Below, piece after piece: positions 1 through 11,011 of a DNA stretch of 64,000 nt. Made by a program: the position numbers and the translations under genes. The stretch is from Ophioderma brevispina (Eukaryota; Echinodermata; Ophiuroidea; Amphilepidida; Ophiodermatidae). The notes beneath the pieces are model-generated. The model had not been told where the DNA came from. It saw nothing but the letters and a program-made list of their open reading frames with translations, and ran no database searches. Each line of letters begins with the position of its first letter. Within the stretch, counting starts at the first letter, position 1. The stretch is taken from positions 1 to 64,000 of the forward strand of contig JAMKCH010014212.1 of the NCBI GenBank assembly GCA_023653785.1. Direction: 5' to 3'.

Positions 1-239
1 AACAAATCTTTGGTAGACAACCACGCCATATCTTTCACCCGGAAGGAGATGAGCACGCCGTTAGTTCTTTGGGAAGAATGACTAATTGCAGAAAAAAAAG
101 AAAACACCTAAGTTGCAGAACAGCTTGGTGGCTTTTGATACTCATGAGCTCTTCGGACCGAATTGGCAGGCTTAACTGCTTTTATGACGTCTCTCTTTCA
201 TTTTCAAAAATTGTGATGGAACTAATCTCATTTGTCGGA

Positions 240-645
240 ATTGCCTTTGTACTTCTGCAAAAGCCAGGTGGTGTAGACTTGCTGTTCACAGGGCAGTCTT
301 GGTGTGATGTGGTCATGATGGATTTCGAGTTCTTGTGGGATACTAGGGAAACCAGGCAATTACTGAAAGTGGTGTTGTAGACACCTCTGACCGCTTTTAA
401 ATTCTTAATGGAAAATAGCACCACAAGTCAAACATCTGCCAGTGTTATCTACCTTCGGCTACCCGGTCGTTAAAATTGTACTTACACCTTTTTCCTGGCA
501 TTACAGGCATTAGCAGATTTTTCCTTGAATGGAGGCTACGCATGACGGATTAGAATTTGAAGTTCATCGGTAGGATCTTGAAGTAGATGGTGATATCAGG
601 CCGCTTGACAGTCTCTAATCTTTCTGTAGGGAAAACCACTATATT
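240..645 (-). pseudogene. C-terminal fragment of a metazoan reverse transcriptase gene
   Basis: This is the third and last piece of the RT pseudogene whose earlier pieces lie at 9662-10160 and 3641-5187. On the minus strand, 577-617 reads TVKRPDITIY, matching the conserved 'LRPDIV' strand near the C terminus of a large RT family seen in molluscs, cnidarians and echinoderms. From 424 downward an open stretch gives 'KAVRGVYNTTFSNCL', matching the 'VEVGCRGF' region that follows. Several frame changes are needed to follow the homology, so it is not functional. It begins exactly where the transposon copy at 650 ends. The family assignment is from memory of protein patterns, not a search. The first 240 bases may hold the degraded tail. 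Confidence 0.45.
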
Positions 646-649
646 GCTT

Positions 650-3640
650 ATAACAAGTTGACGGACATCCTCCATAGGACACCGGGAGAATGTGGAAACT
701 GCATCGCTCTAAGACCAACCAAAAGTTGTATAGGGAAAATGCACGTAACTCGACATTGTTGAAGTTTCTCCCAAACAGAATGCCTGTTTGTTGTATATAG
801 TATACTGGTCCACAGAAGTAAATGTTACATTTGTTATCTTTCTAGAAATAGCCAAAGATTATGCTTTTGTAAAATTCATGTAGTCGGTACCGCAGCTCAA
901 AAATGGTATTACTTGGAACCTGACTTTTCTACAGGCCCGACATGGAGGGCCTATTTACTCAGCACTGGTATCTTCGTTCACTAAAGTATCTGATCAGGTA
1001 GTTGCATTAGACCGCATTCTGAAAATTCGACCCAATTTTTTAAAACAATCTGAAACAGTTTTTACTATAGGTACTCTTGCATTATTCATAAAAATGTTAT
1101 ATAACCCGACCCGCGTCCAGATAATCACCTCATGTTATGCATACGACTGTTTTAGATTGGCTCATGGTCATTGTTTACGATACCATCAACATAACAGTTT
1201 AAACGCATCCATTTACATTTAAGGGGTTGTGATATACTTTTGATCGGCGTTGCCAGAATTCCTGAATGTCTTTATACCATGACTCGCAGTGGAAATGTTC
1301 GTTAGACTCAACTCATCCATTCGTTTGTACCAACTTTTGTATCTTGTTTGTTTTCTTATTGTTATGCTAACCAGCATTTGGATTTGCTTTTACAGCCTGA
1401 TTGGCCTTTAACGTTTGTTGTAGCTTTTATAATTGGGGAAAATATCGTGTCTTAGGCCTCCATCCGGCTTATTTCTTTACTTCCTTATACCATGCTAGTT
1501 TTTTTGTACTCCCCGCAAAAGAATATTTAAGATACAGTTTCGAGTGTACGAGTGCCGACTTTATAAATGCTATACTTCTGAGTGCCTTTTTTCTTTCTTT
1601 TTGAAACTTGCCTTAATGGTAACTTGTTTTGATTTTAATTATAATTTAATTTGCATTGTTTTATAGTCTTATTTGGATCTGTTTGTAACTAAATGAGAAC
1701 AAAAGAAGAAAAGAAACATTTCCGTGCTCCGTTGTTTTTTTTTTCCCATTATGTTTTTGTAATTTTTTTAATGATTTGTTAAAAATTGTAACATGGTCCT
1801 AGTTTGTTTGTTGTATGAATTTAAAAAGAAGACCGTTCGTAGACTGGTTTTCCTCTTTAGATCTTGAGCGTGCATGACGAACAAACCAATCAATAAACTT
1901 CAGAAAATGTGACATTTGTCATTGAATTATTCAACTACGGACTAATCAAATTATTTATTTATACCCAATGTGCCAACTGATAATCCGAAAACACCAAGTC
2001 ACCTGTTGCAGAGCAGGAAAACAAGACCTTTCCATTGTTGAGGATATTGAGATAGGCGTTAGTCCCTTTTTTGCCATAGCGGTATCTATACCCGAATTAC
2101 AGTAGTAGTGTTGAAAAACACTTTTTCATTACACATCGGATTAGCTATTACTGATTGCCAGGAAATCTTTTCTGGGGTAAAACAAGGGAAGGACAATAGC
2201 TCCTTATTCAGAGAACTTTCGGGCGTGCGTGACTGAAACAAATCTGAAGCCCATATAAACTTACTAAAGAAATGGATAGTGTCTATAAAAAAAAGGCTTG
2301 CCTTGAAGGGTTTTAGTAGAGATGGTAATATTGTCCTGAAGTTCTTTGCCCTTGTGGCACGCTATTGCCCCTACGCTACTGCATATCTTTTTTTCTTCAG
2401 AGAAGGTTGGATTCATACATTCAAGTGAAGTAGCTTTATGAATCCTTACTCAGCCCAAACTTCACCTGGACTTTGCAGCATTTGCTGTCAATGACTCTGT
2501 TTGCTGTTTGATTCCCAATCAAATCTGATAGTCTCCCTTTCTGCAATATTATTGAAACAAATAACGGTGCTGCGCAAAAATTTTTTTTTTTTCGGCTAGT
2601 CTTCTGCATACTAGTTATTTATTTCGTGAACAAAACAAGGTTTTAAGCATATTACATCATCCACCCCTTTCATAAAATGTAATGGTACGGGCCAAAACTA
2701 CGTCCACGCGCCTGACTATATAAACAAAAACATGGTCACAGAAAAACGTCGGAAAACTACCAAAAAGATGCTTAAACGTACCCTCAACATCAAATTCTGT
2801 ATTGGGATTCCACTTGAGCTTTTTTTTTTACCCCGTCTCTCAAGTTCTGGAATTCGGTTACTTTACTGAAAAAAATGGCTGCGTAACAAGCTGAGATGTG
2901 AATGCCTCTCCTCCGGTCGAGTAGACTATTTTGCATGATGCCTTGTTACATGTACCTGCACCGCCTTCGGTACGGCGGTCCGGTGAGTATTTCCCACGGT
3001 GTATTCTTTGTCACAGACTGCGAAAGATATATCTAAATTGGTACTGCACGAGAGATTAACGTTACCAGTCGTCATAGCGAATGTGTGTAAATGAAAAACT
3101 TAAGCTCAAATTTCGCCGGGACAACCGAAGGGGTTTTTCTTTGAGGTTTTTACATCAGAGGGTCCGTTACTATGTTTTGGTTTGAATAGGTGTTCGTAGT
3201 TGGGTCCTGAACCTCTATAGAACTAGCGAGAAAATTGAACGTTTTTGTCGAGTACTTCGGTGCTCGGGGGGCCGGACACGGAAAAGTGAACACGCAACTT
3301 CCCGGGTAATCCATTTTTCCCGCAAATGCCTTTCGATATTTTTTTCCAGTTTTTGAGAATTTTTCAAACCACTGGTTCATTTACGCAAACTTTTTTTTTC
3401 AATTTTAGAAACCAGTATTACGTACTAACCGGGCCGCCGTAGCCTTCGGGGTGCGTAGTGTTTACAGAGGAATACCTCGTGCTGGAGAGTCACTTCGTGA
3501 TAAGGTAATGTTTATGCATTATTCATTAATCGCGAAGCTCGCCGGAGCGCGAGTTAATTGGCTGAGAGAAATATTAAATAAACAGGGTTATGACATCATC
3601 CTAATTATAGTTTGGCACTGCTCGCGTGGAAGCATTGTTG
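650..3640 (+). mobile_element. ~3 kb terminal-inverted-repeat transposon, copy 1
   Basis: This segment is repeated in inverted orientation at 5188-9661. Shared blocks can be followed in order: 651-1400 with 9000-9661, 1960-2110 with 8270-8400, 2140-2540 with 6270-6650, 2640-2700 with 6100-6160, 2945-3000 with 5810-5865, and 3150-3635 with 5196-5680. The start reads TTATAACAAGTTGACGG and the end reads GGAAGCATTGTTGAA, an imperfect inverted terminal pair. Inside, 2955-2990 and 3420-3460 form a smaller inverted pair (CCGCCTTCGG and its complement), which suggests a nested ~500-bp element. No ORF of useful length and no transposase motif are visible, so the copy looks non-autonomous or decayed. 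It interrupts the minus-strand RT pseudogene between 3641 and 645. Confidence 0.72.
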
Positions 3641-5187
3641 AATGGAGTGTGCTCCTCAACCATATCTTTGACTTCCTTGCTTGGAAGTGGGTAGAGGCTG
3701 GGTACTATGTTGTTCCGTCTGCTGTATGGAATGCGAGGTGGAAATAAAGCTGAGAGTTGTGGTTTTAGTATCTTCTTCGTGTTGGCTGCTTCGATATGGT
3801 TGCAAATCCTGATGTGATTGCTCTCAAGGGTTGGTCATGTCGGCAATTGTATATTCCATTCTTAGCGAGTGGTTACAAACCAGTGGAGGGTGTGGAGCAG
3901 AGTACCAATTTGGTGTTTGCACAATTAATAAATTTCTAAGTTGGTCTTGCCCCATCTTCCTTATGTTTTAAGGTGACAGAATTGATCATGGGCTGGCATC
4001 GATCTGGAATGACAAATTCACGGTCCCACACTCAGATGAGGCTTTCCATGATGTGTCAGCTTGCATGACAGAGTTCCATCTTAGCCATTGCCCTTTTTTG
4101 CACAGCCTTAAAGCTTACTGCATCTCTTCTTCATCCACTTTTCTTTTACGAAGATTGACGAGGCTTTCCTGTGCTCTTTATTGCTCATGTCTTTTGATAA
4201 GTTTCTGGTTTTCCTGAATCCAGGCGGCTTTGTCAGTTTCATTCAGGATTGGCATGGCGTTCCTTTTTGTTCTAAAAATTTTCACGCCGGTCCACCTTAA
4301 CCTGTCGGTTTCTTCTTCAAACACTCTCTATGTAGGCGTTGGTCTTGTTCTCTGGCAGTAACTTGTTTAGATGATACTTGGTTACCTGCATACATTTTGT
4401 GAAGTTGCGTGTCTTTTCCGCTGCTGGCCGCTTTCTTCTGGATCTGTAGAGTGCAGTGGTTGTTGTGCATCAACTCTTCCGCCCAGCTCTTCAGGTATTT
4501 GTGGCAGTTGCGCGCCCCATTTTCTTGTATGTATTTATTACGAAGGTATAGATGGTAAATACCGAAGTCAATCGATGGCATTATCCACATTATACATATC
4601 CACATTTCCATGAGGCATTCATGTTGCTGGACTCATACTTTCTTAGCCAATTGGACAATTTCGCCTCCATTGACCACCCGTCTACTGCCATCCACTTTCT
4701 TGCATAGAAAACTGTCCGCAAGAAATTTGATTGTTGGCTATACATCACTATTGGGAATCTGCTTTCTCGTTTGGAGTCATAAGCTACATACTGATCCTTT
4801 TGACGTCGACGCATTTGCTCTGTATTGGGAGTCACTTTCTTCATTGCACATTTGCCTTTTTGCTGGTTTTGTCTTCATAATTCTTGACCACTTGAGGAAC
4901 ATGTCAGTAATGTTGATCAGTTGCTGGCAATTCCTCGGGGTTTTGTTGATGAAAACGTGATCTTCGTTAGCGCATCCTTTGGCTGGTGTGTGATGTCGGT
5001 GCCAATCATGCAGTATCCAAGGTCATTGGACTGGAGTAGTAGGTCTAAGCACAGGTAAAAACTGCCTTATAAACGGAGGCACGACGTGAACCTCCAGTCT
5101 GTTGTCCATTCTTCTGTTTTTCACACACGAATGAAGAGCTCATCATAATAATTAAAGATGATCTTTCTGATGTGTTCTGGAACAGCC
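3641..5187 (-). pseudogene. Central part of a metazoan reverse transcriptase gene (RT core to thumb and connection)
   Basis: Read on the minus strand from 5187 down, after moving between frames, the order of motifs matches a large animal RT family that lacks an obvious endonuclease. VPEHIRKIIFNYYDEL lies at 5140-5186, then an EWTTDW stretch, LLLQSNDLGY (5008-5043), GTDITHQP, and NITDMFLKWSRIMK (4863-4917). A 'GRT' strand follows near 4700-4750, then ARNCHKYLKSWAEEL near 4480-4540, and KGQWLRWNSVMQADTSW at 4048-4106. The catalytic Asp-Asp box expected before 'TF.NKTPR' is not preserved. At least four frameshifts and several stops are present. The left end stops at transposon copy 1 and the right end at copy 2, so this is the middle third of one gene. 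Confidence 0.6.
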
Positions 5188-6713
5188 TTACAACAAGCTT
5201 CCACGCGAGCAGTGACAAACTGTAATTAGGATGATGTCATACACTAGTCTATTACATACTTCTCTCAGCCAATTACCGCGCCGGCGGAGAGCTCTGGCGA
5301 TAATGAAGTATTGCATAAACATTACGTGAACACGAAGTGACCCCAGCACGAGGTGATTCCGATGTAAACACTACGCACGCCCGAAGCTACGGCGGTCCGG
5401 TTAGTACTTAATCTTGTTTCTAAAATTGAAAAAAAAAGTTTGGCGTAATTGAAACCATGTTTTGAAAAATTCTCAAACTGGAAAAATATCGAAAGGCATT
5501 ATGGGAAAAATGATGTACCCGTGAGCTTGCGTGTTCACTTGTCCGGTCTGCGAGCCCGGAAGTACCCGACAAAAACTTCAAATTTTCTCGCTCGGTTCTA
5601 TAGGTTCAGACCAATACGACACATATTCAAAACAAAACATAGTACGACCCTCTTATGTACAAAAGCTCCATAGAACCCCTCGTTTTCGGGAGATATTTGA
5701 GCGTAAGTTTCATTTACAACCCCATTCTCGATGAACGGACTGGTAACGTTCGTCTCTCGCGCAGTACCAATTTAGATAAATATATTTAAAAAAAAAAAAA
5801 CAGACTACACCGTGGGAAATACCACCTTACCGAGCCGTACCCGAAGGCGGTGCAGGTACATGTAGAAAGGCATCATGCAAAATAGTCTACTCGACCGAGG
5901 GAGCATCAGCTTGTACGCGCAGAAGCCATTATTCAGTAAAAGTGAACCGAAATTTCCAGAAAACTTGAGAGACGGGTATAAAGCTCAGTGGAATCCCAAT
6001 ACAAGCATTGATGTTGAGGTACGTTTAAGCATCTTTTTTGTAGTTTTTCACGTTTTTCTGGGACCATGTTGTTTTTATATATTCAGGCACGTGGAGCGTA
6101 GTTTTTGGCCCGTACCATTACATTTTATGAAAGGGGTGGATGATAGTAACATGCTTATAAACATTGTTTGTTCACGAAAATAATCACTAGTATCAGAAGA
6201 CTAAGCCAGTTTGCGCAAGCACCGTTATTTGTTGTTTCCATAATATTGCCGAAAAGGAATATGGATTTGATTGGGAATCAAACAGCAAACGGAGTCATTG
6301 ACAGCAATGCTGCAAAGTCCAGGTGAAGTTTGGGCGAGTAAGATCATAAAGTTGTCACTGTAATGTAGCAAATCAACCTCTTGAAAAAAAAATGCATGTA
6401 GCGTAGGGGCAATAGCTGCCACAAGGTCAAAGTACTTCAGGACCATATTGCATCTCTGCTAAAACCCTTCAAGCAGCCTTTTTTTTTATAGAGCCTCTAC
6501 CATTTCGTTATATATAGTTTGATATTGATTCGATTTTCAGTCACGCACGCCCCTAAGTCTCTGAATCAGGAGCTATTGGTCCTCCTTGTTTTTAACCCAG
6601 AAAAGATTTCCGCAATCAGTAATAGCTAATCCGATGTGTAAATAACTTCTCGTGTTAGATTATCTTTGTTTTCGCGTGTCAGTATTTTGCACTATTCACT
6701 GGGCTCTGTCCCA

Positions 6714-6793
6714 TAATGCACGGGTCATCAATAATGCACGGGTCCTCAGATAATGCACGCGGTCATCATATATGCACGCGGGTCACCACATAG
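6714..6793 (+). repeat. Short tandem repeat, four ~20-bp units
   Basis: Units read ATAATGCACGGGTCATC and variants, starting near 6714, 6732, 6752 and 6771. They lie near the left end of the insertion in copy 2 and are absent from copy 1. Confidence 0.65.
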
Positions 6794-7817
6794 TCACAAC
6801 TCCTATTAGCTACTAGAATCCCCGTCAATCCTTTGATATCGACTTACTTCTCACTATCAAGTAACATGCTGCATCGTATATGACCCTCTAACGAACTTGT
6901 ATTTCTACAATCTGGTGGTGTCAGTCTAACTCAAATTATTGAATGTTGAAAAAATATTGGTTTCTCGTTTAAAAAGTATTAGGTGACATGTTATAAATTT
7001 TTCAAATTAGGAGCCTTTAAAGTTTAGGCTTTATACTGAACTCCCCTACCTCTGTGCCGTGACTTCAGCGCGAGACTTGATGGGCGCACCAGTACACCGC
7101 GCGCCGCGCTGGCTTAATCGACGCGTTTTTTATACACTCGCGCACAAAGATGGCATATCATGACGCGTGCGTACATCTGCGTCAATGTTATGACATCACT
7201 GCACGGGAGGTAGAGAAATGGACCATATCATGTTGCTATATAATAGTAGGGGCCCATGAGAATTAAGTGTACTGCAAGAAACCCAAAATCAAAATTCACA
7301 ATAAATTGTTTTCAATGCAGAAACCCGTCATGTTTTGTACATACATGTCTGCGTTGGTCTTTAAACATCTCATAACAGTGGGCATTGAATTGGTAGAAGA
7401 AAATTCATATGCATTTATAATGCAAATCGTCAACTGATGGGTTGTTTTGGAAAAAGTGACGGCAGTGCGAAAATTCTATCTTTCTTTCCATTTCACATTG
7501 ACCGTTTTCAACATCACTAATGGGTTTGAAATTTTGAAACGGCCAGGGAGGTGCGAGAAAGATTAGCCCTACTAAGCGTCTAGAGAGTCTGAATTTTTCT
7601 CGCACTTCCAGATCATTTTCAAAACAAACTAATCAACGATGAATTGCGCGTCAAGGTCTTTTTGGCACTAATTTATAGAGTATAACTTTGGCCTTGTGAT
7701 TTGGCGTATAGAATGTTTTAATTTAAATTTAAAACTACCCTCAAATTTAGATAAATTACGTTAATTCTTAATGTTACTGTAATGAAATTTTGCTGCTATT
7801 GTTTTCTCAAAGTATAT

Positions 7818-7985
7818 GACGGATAAGGACCCTCGCCTCATTGCACTCTACAGGATAATTGCACTTGACCGTATTGGTCAGTGCACGGCAGCACTCGAGC
7901 CTCCGGCTTTCGTGCTGCCTGCCTGACCCATACGGTCAAGTGTGATTATTCTGTCGAATGCACTAGGCTAGGTCCTGATCCTTAT
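7818..7985. repeat. Long imperfect hairpin
   Basis: The arms GATAAGGACC...TTGCACTTGACCGTAT (left) and ATACGGTCAAGTGTGA...GGTCCTGATCCTTATC (right) pair over about 70 bases, with a centre near 7905-7915. The right arm is repeated in degraded form at 8160-8245, so part of this element was duplicated locally. Confidence 0.6.
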
Positions 7986-9661
7986 CAAAAAGGGTTTGTT
8001 CACGCTACTACTGTAATTCGGGTATAGATACAATCTATGGGCAATAGGACGAACTCTTAGTGGCAATATCCTCACAATGGAAGATCTGTTTTCCTGCCTC
8101 AGTGCTGCCTGCCCCTGAACAATGGGAAGATCTTGTTTCCCGGCTCTCGGCTGCCCCCTGCACTGACCCATACGGGTCGCTGTGCCGAACACCTTTATGA
8201 TCCTTTTCGAAGGCACTAGCCTAGGTCCTATATCCTTATCATAAAAAGGTTTCAATTCAAACGCTACTACTGTAATTCTGGTATAGATACAGCTATGGCA
8301 ATAGGGACTAACCTCTTAGCAATATCCTCAACAATGGGAGATCTTGTTTGTCCTGCTCTGCAACAGTTACTGGTGTTTGGATTATTTGGCACCTTGGTAT
8401 ACCAATAAATTAATTGATTAGTCCGTGATTGAAATATTCAAGACAATGTACCCTTTTTTTGAAGTTTATTGATTCGGCTTTGTTCAGTCCATGCACCTCA
8501 AAGATCTCAAAGAGAAAACATTCTACTGGTCTTCTTTTTAAAAAAGCATACACCAAAACTAAGCCATTTTACAATTTTAACAAAATCATTAAAAAAATAC
8601 AAAAACATGGAACCGAGCAGGGAAATGTTTTTCTTTTTTCTTTGTCTCAATTAGTTAAAACATTTCCAAATAAGACTATAAAAACAATACAACATTAAAT
8701 TATAATTAAATCAAAACAAGTTACCATTACGGCAAGATCAAAAAGAAAAAAGAAAAAAAGCAATCAGAAAGTATAACATTTAAAGTCGGCACTCGTAAAC
8801 TCGAAAACTGTAAATTAAATATGCTTTTGGGAGACCAAAACCTTACAGCATGGTATAAAGGAAAGAAAGAATCAGCCCGGGATGGGCCATAAACGATATT
8901 TCCCCCATTATAATAGCTACACCAACGTTAAAAGGACAAAGAAGGCTGTAAAAGCAATACCAAAGGCTGGTTAGATAAAAAGAAAGAAAACAAATCGGTA
9001 ACAAAGTTGGTATCAAAACGAAGGTGATTGAGTCCTACCAGAACCTTTCCACTGATTGCATGTGAAAAGTAACATTTCCAAATCGCAAACACCTCAAAGT
9101 TATATCAACCCCCTAAATGTAAATGGATGCGTTCAACATGTTATGTTGATATGGTCGTCGTCAACAATGACTCATGAGCCAATCATAAAACAATGCGTAT
9201 GCATAAGCATGAGGTGATTGCTGGACCGGGTGGGTTATTAACATTTTTATGAATATTGCAAATGTACCTGTAGTAAAACTGTTCAGATTGTTTTAAAAAT
9301 TGGTCGAATTTCAGAAGGGTCTATGCAACTACCTGACCAGATAATTTAGTGAACGAAGATACCAGTGCTTAGTAAAGCCCTCCATGCCGGCCCTGTAGAA
9401 AGTCAGTTCAAAAGTATAATTTTGAAGCTGCCAGGTCCAACATGAAATTTTTTACAAAAGCATATAACTTTGGTATTTATAGAAAGATACACATTTAATT
9501 TACATTCTGTGCAGAATACTTATATCCAAACAGCTTCTGTTGGGAGTATGACTTCACAAAGTCGAGTTACGTGCATTTTCCCTATACCATTTTTGTGTGC
9601 TGTAGAGCGTGCATTTTCAACCTTCCCGTTTCTATGGAGGATGTCCGTCAACTTGTTGTAA

Positions 9662-10160
9662 TGGGTACCATTCAAAGGCAATCTATATGAGATTGTATGA
9701 CACAGTTCCATATACATTCTGCAAGTCTAGCCATGAAGGTCATTAATTACTCAGGGTGATTGGTCTGAAGCAGAATGTATCACTTGTATTCTCTTCTTTG
9801 AAAATGAGGTTAGTTTCTCCGACCTTCCAATATTTAGGGATCGAGGCACTTCTTCAAATAACATGTAGTGATCCAGTTGTTTTCGAACAGTTTTTCCATA
9901 CCACGTAAGGAATACAGTTGGGTCCAGGGGCACTTGCATTTCTTCGCTTATGTAGTTAGGCAGACATTCAGTTCTGACAGGTTTGGTGGTTTGGTGTTAA
10001 ACTTTGTGGTTGGTTTGGGTGGTCTTTCCGTACCCTTCAGTGGATGGTATTTGTAATCTCTGTTCTTGTTTTGTTGAAGTATGACGCTCTTTGTTGTTTC
10101 TCATCTAACATGCCTTTGGCGTACTGGTATGGGTTCTGTCGTTCGAAATTGCTGATGAGC
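9662..10160 (-). pseudogene. N-terminal part of a metazoan reverse transcriptase gene
   Basis: This is the first piece of the split RT gene. On the minus strand 10086-10142 reads NPYQYAKGMLDEKQQR, matching the 'NPY.FAK.L..E' motif upstream of the RT domain in this family. A proline-rich linker follows, then a 'SAPGPN..PY..WK' block with frame slips near 9880-9960, 'FEEVPRSL' near 9850, a 'F.FRPITL' strand near 9750-9765, and LDLQNVYGTVSYNLI near 9690-9735. The last is the counterpart of the 'LDLANAYGSVPH' strand carrying the first catalytic Asp of RT palm motif A. The reading stops at the transposon end at 9661 and resumes at 5187. Upstream of ~10160 no homology is visible, so the 5' end is missing. 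Confidence 0.55.
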
Positions 10161-10723
10161 TTTACTTGATGAGCTTTATAACTAACCGATGTAAATGATC
10201 TTTGCAGCAAATTAGAAATGATAAACTAAGCTTGCAGGTGATACCACATATGTTAGATATGTGTTACTTAAAAAATCAAAATGGCGGACACAATCAAGTT
10301 TTTTTGACTCACCATGTATAAAGAACATTCCGACTGAGTATCGCCTCAATACTCTTTAGGGTAGAGAAAAATGCTTGCTTTTAGGTTGTGAAATATTTAT
10401 TTTTATAATGCTAAAACACCATAATTGTAGAATTTAAAAGAAGCATTTATACACCGTAAGCAGAACGGACGAACACGAGTGAACATCGTGTCAATGACAC
10501 ACTAAAAGTAGCGAAATGGAAGATGAAATTAATAGAGCATAGTAATTACACGCTTCTTCAGTTTAATCAAATATTCCATTAAAACCAAATTAAATATTCC
10601 ATTAGAAACACGCTACAGGAAGTTATTTTAGTAATCATACATGGCTGAATGTCTATCCGTATGATCATTGCCGTTCTTTAAATACACAGAACTACCAGTT
10701 AGGAATGATACCGGTGAAAAGAA
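10161..10723. other. Non-coding, AT-rich stretch
   Basis: I see no gene here. One AAATGGCGGAC motif occurs near 10270, like those in the repeats at 28.7 and 48.3 kb. Confidence 0.5.
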
Positions 10724-10943
10724 ACTGAGAGTGTCCTACCTACCATATCAACATGTTCGGAATAAACCGGTGTCATATAATGCAGTGTCAGTGTGACTGA
10801 GTGCCCTACCACCCATCTGTCTATTGTGTTCTCCATTGAGTGCTGTACGCATCATCTGTTTCAGCACTGTACCCAAATGGCCTCGTCTACGTGGTCACGG
10901 TTTATTCCGTACACATTGCTATGGTAGCTAGGACACTCTCTCG
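10724..10943. mobile_element. 220-bp foldback MITE
   Basis: The ends are long inverted repeats of about 45 bp. The left arm GAGAGTGTCCTACCTACCAT...CGGAATAAACCG (10727-10770) pairs with the right arm CGGTTTATTCCG...ATGGTAGCTAGGACACTCTC (10898-10940). The short non-coding centre and the arm length are typical of a miniature inverted-repeat element. The superfamily cannot be assigned from the ends alone. Confidence 0.75.
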
Positions 10944-10985
10944 TGGGGGACACGCCGTCTTTAAGTAATAAAATGATGATTTAGT

Positions 10986-11011
10986 ATTTTCTGTCATGCA
11001 CGACAGAAAAT
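10986..11011. repeat. Small perfect hairpin
   Basis: ATTTTCTGTC and GACAGAAAAT flank a 6-base loop. There is no T-run or gene context to call it a terminator. Confidence 0.5.

Larger units (their letters stand above)
6656..8260. mobile_element. Insertion inside transposon copy 2, with hairpins and short tandem repeats
   Basis: Copy 1 has no counterpart of this stretch: its sequence passes directly from the complement of 'ccgatgtgta' to 'ctactactgtaattc'. The insert contains about four ~20-bp tandem units of the type AATGCACGGGTCATC (6714-6793), a hairpin with ~30-bp arms at 7528-7625, and a long imperfect hairpin at 7818-7985 centred on GCCTCCGGC. It also contains a direct duplication in which 7910-8110 resembles 8150-8360. 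No ORF is recognisable. The ends are not precisely defined because the flanking 'ctactactgtaattc' stretch is itself duplicated at about 8007 and 8265. Confidence 0.5.
5188..9661 (-). mobile_element. ~3 kb terminal-inverted-repeat transposon, copy 2, enlarged by an insertion
   Basis: Inverted copy of 650-3640. Its ends are a perfect 10-bp inverted pair, TTACAACAAG at 5188-5197 and CTTGTTGTAA at 9652-9661. Without the 1.6 kb insertion at about 6656-8260, its length agrees with copy 1. The RT reading before it (ends near the 'EWY' strand at 9662-9690) and after it (starts at 'VPEHIRK' at 5187) are adjacent in the protein family, so the element inserted inside the RT gene. TA dinucleotides lie at both margins (ATTA|CAACAAG and CTTGTTG|TAAG), so a 2-bp TA duplication is possible but not proven. 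No transposase is recognised. Confidence 0.72.

Noticed and set aside
6714..6793. Possible CRISPR-like array of ~20-bp repeats
   Set aside because: The units are contiguous, with no unique spacers, and the context is a eukaryotic transposon.
650..9661. A single giant foldback or Polinton-like element with 3 kb terminal repeats
   Set aside because: The sequence between and outside the arms belongs to one interrupted RT gene, and each arm has its own inverted ends, so two separate insertions explain it better.
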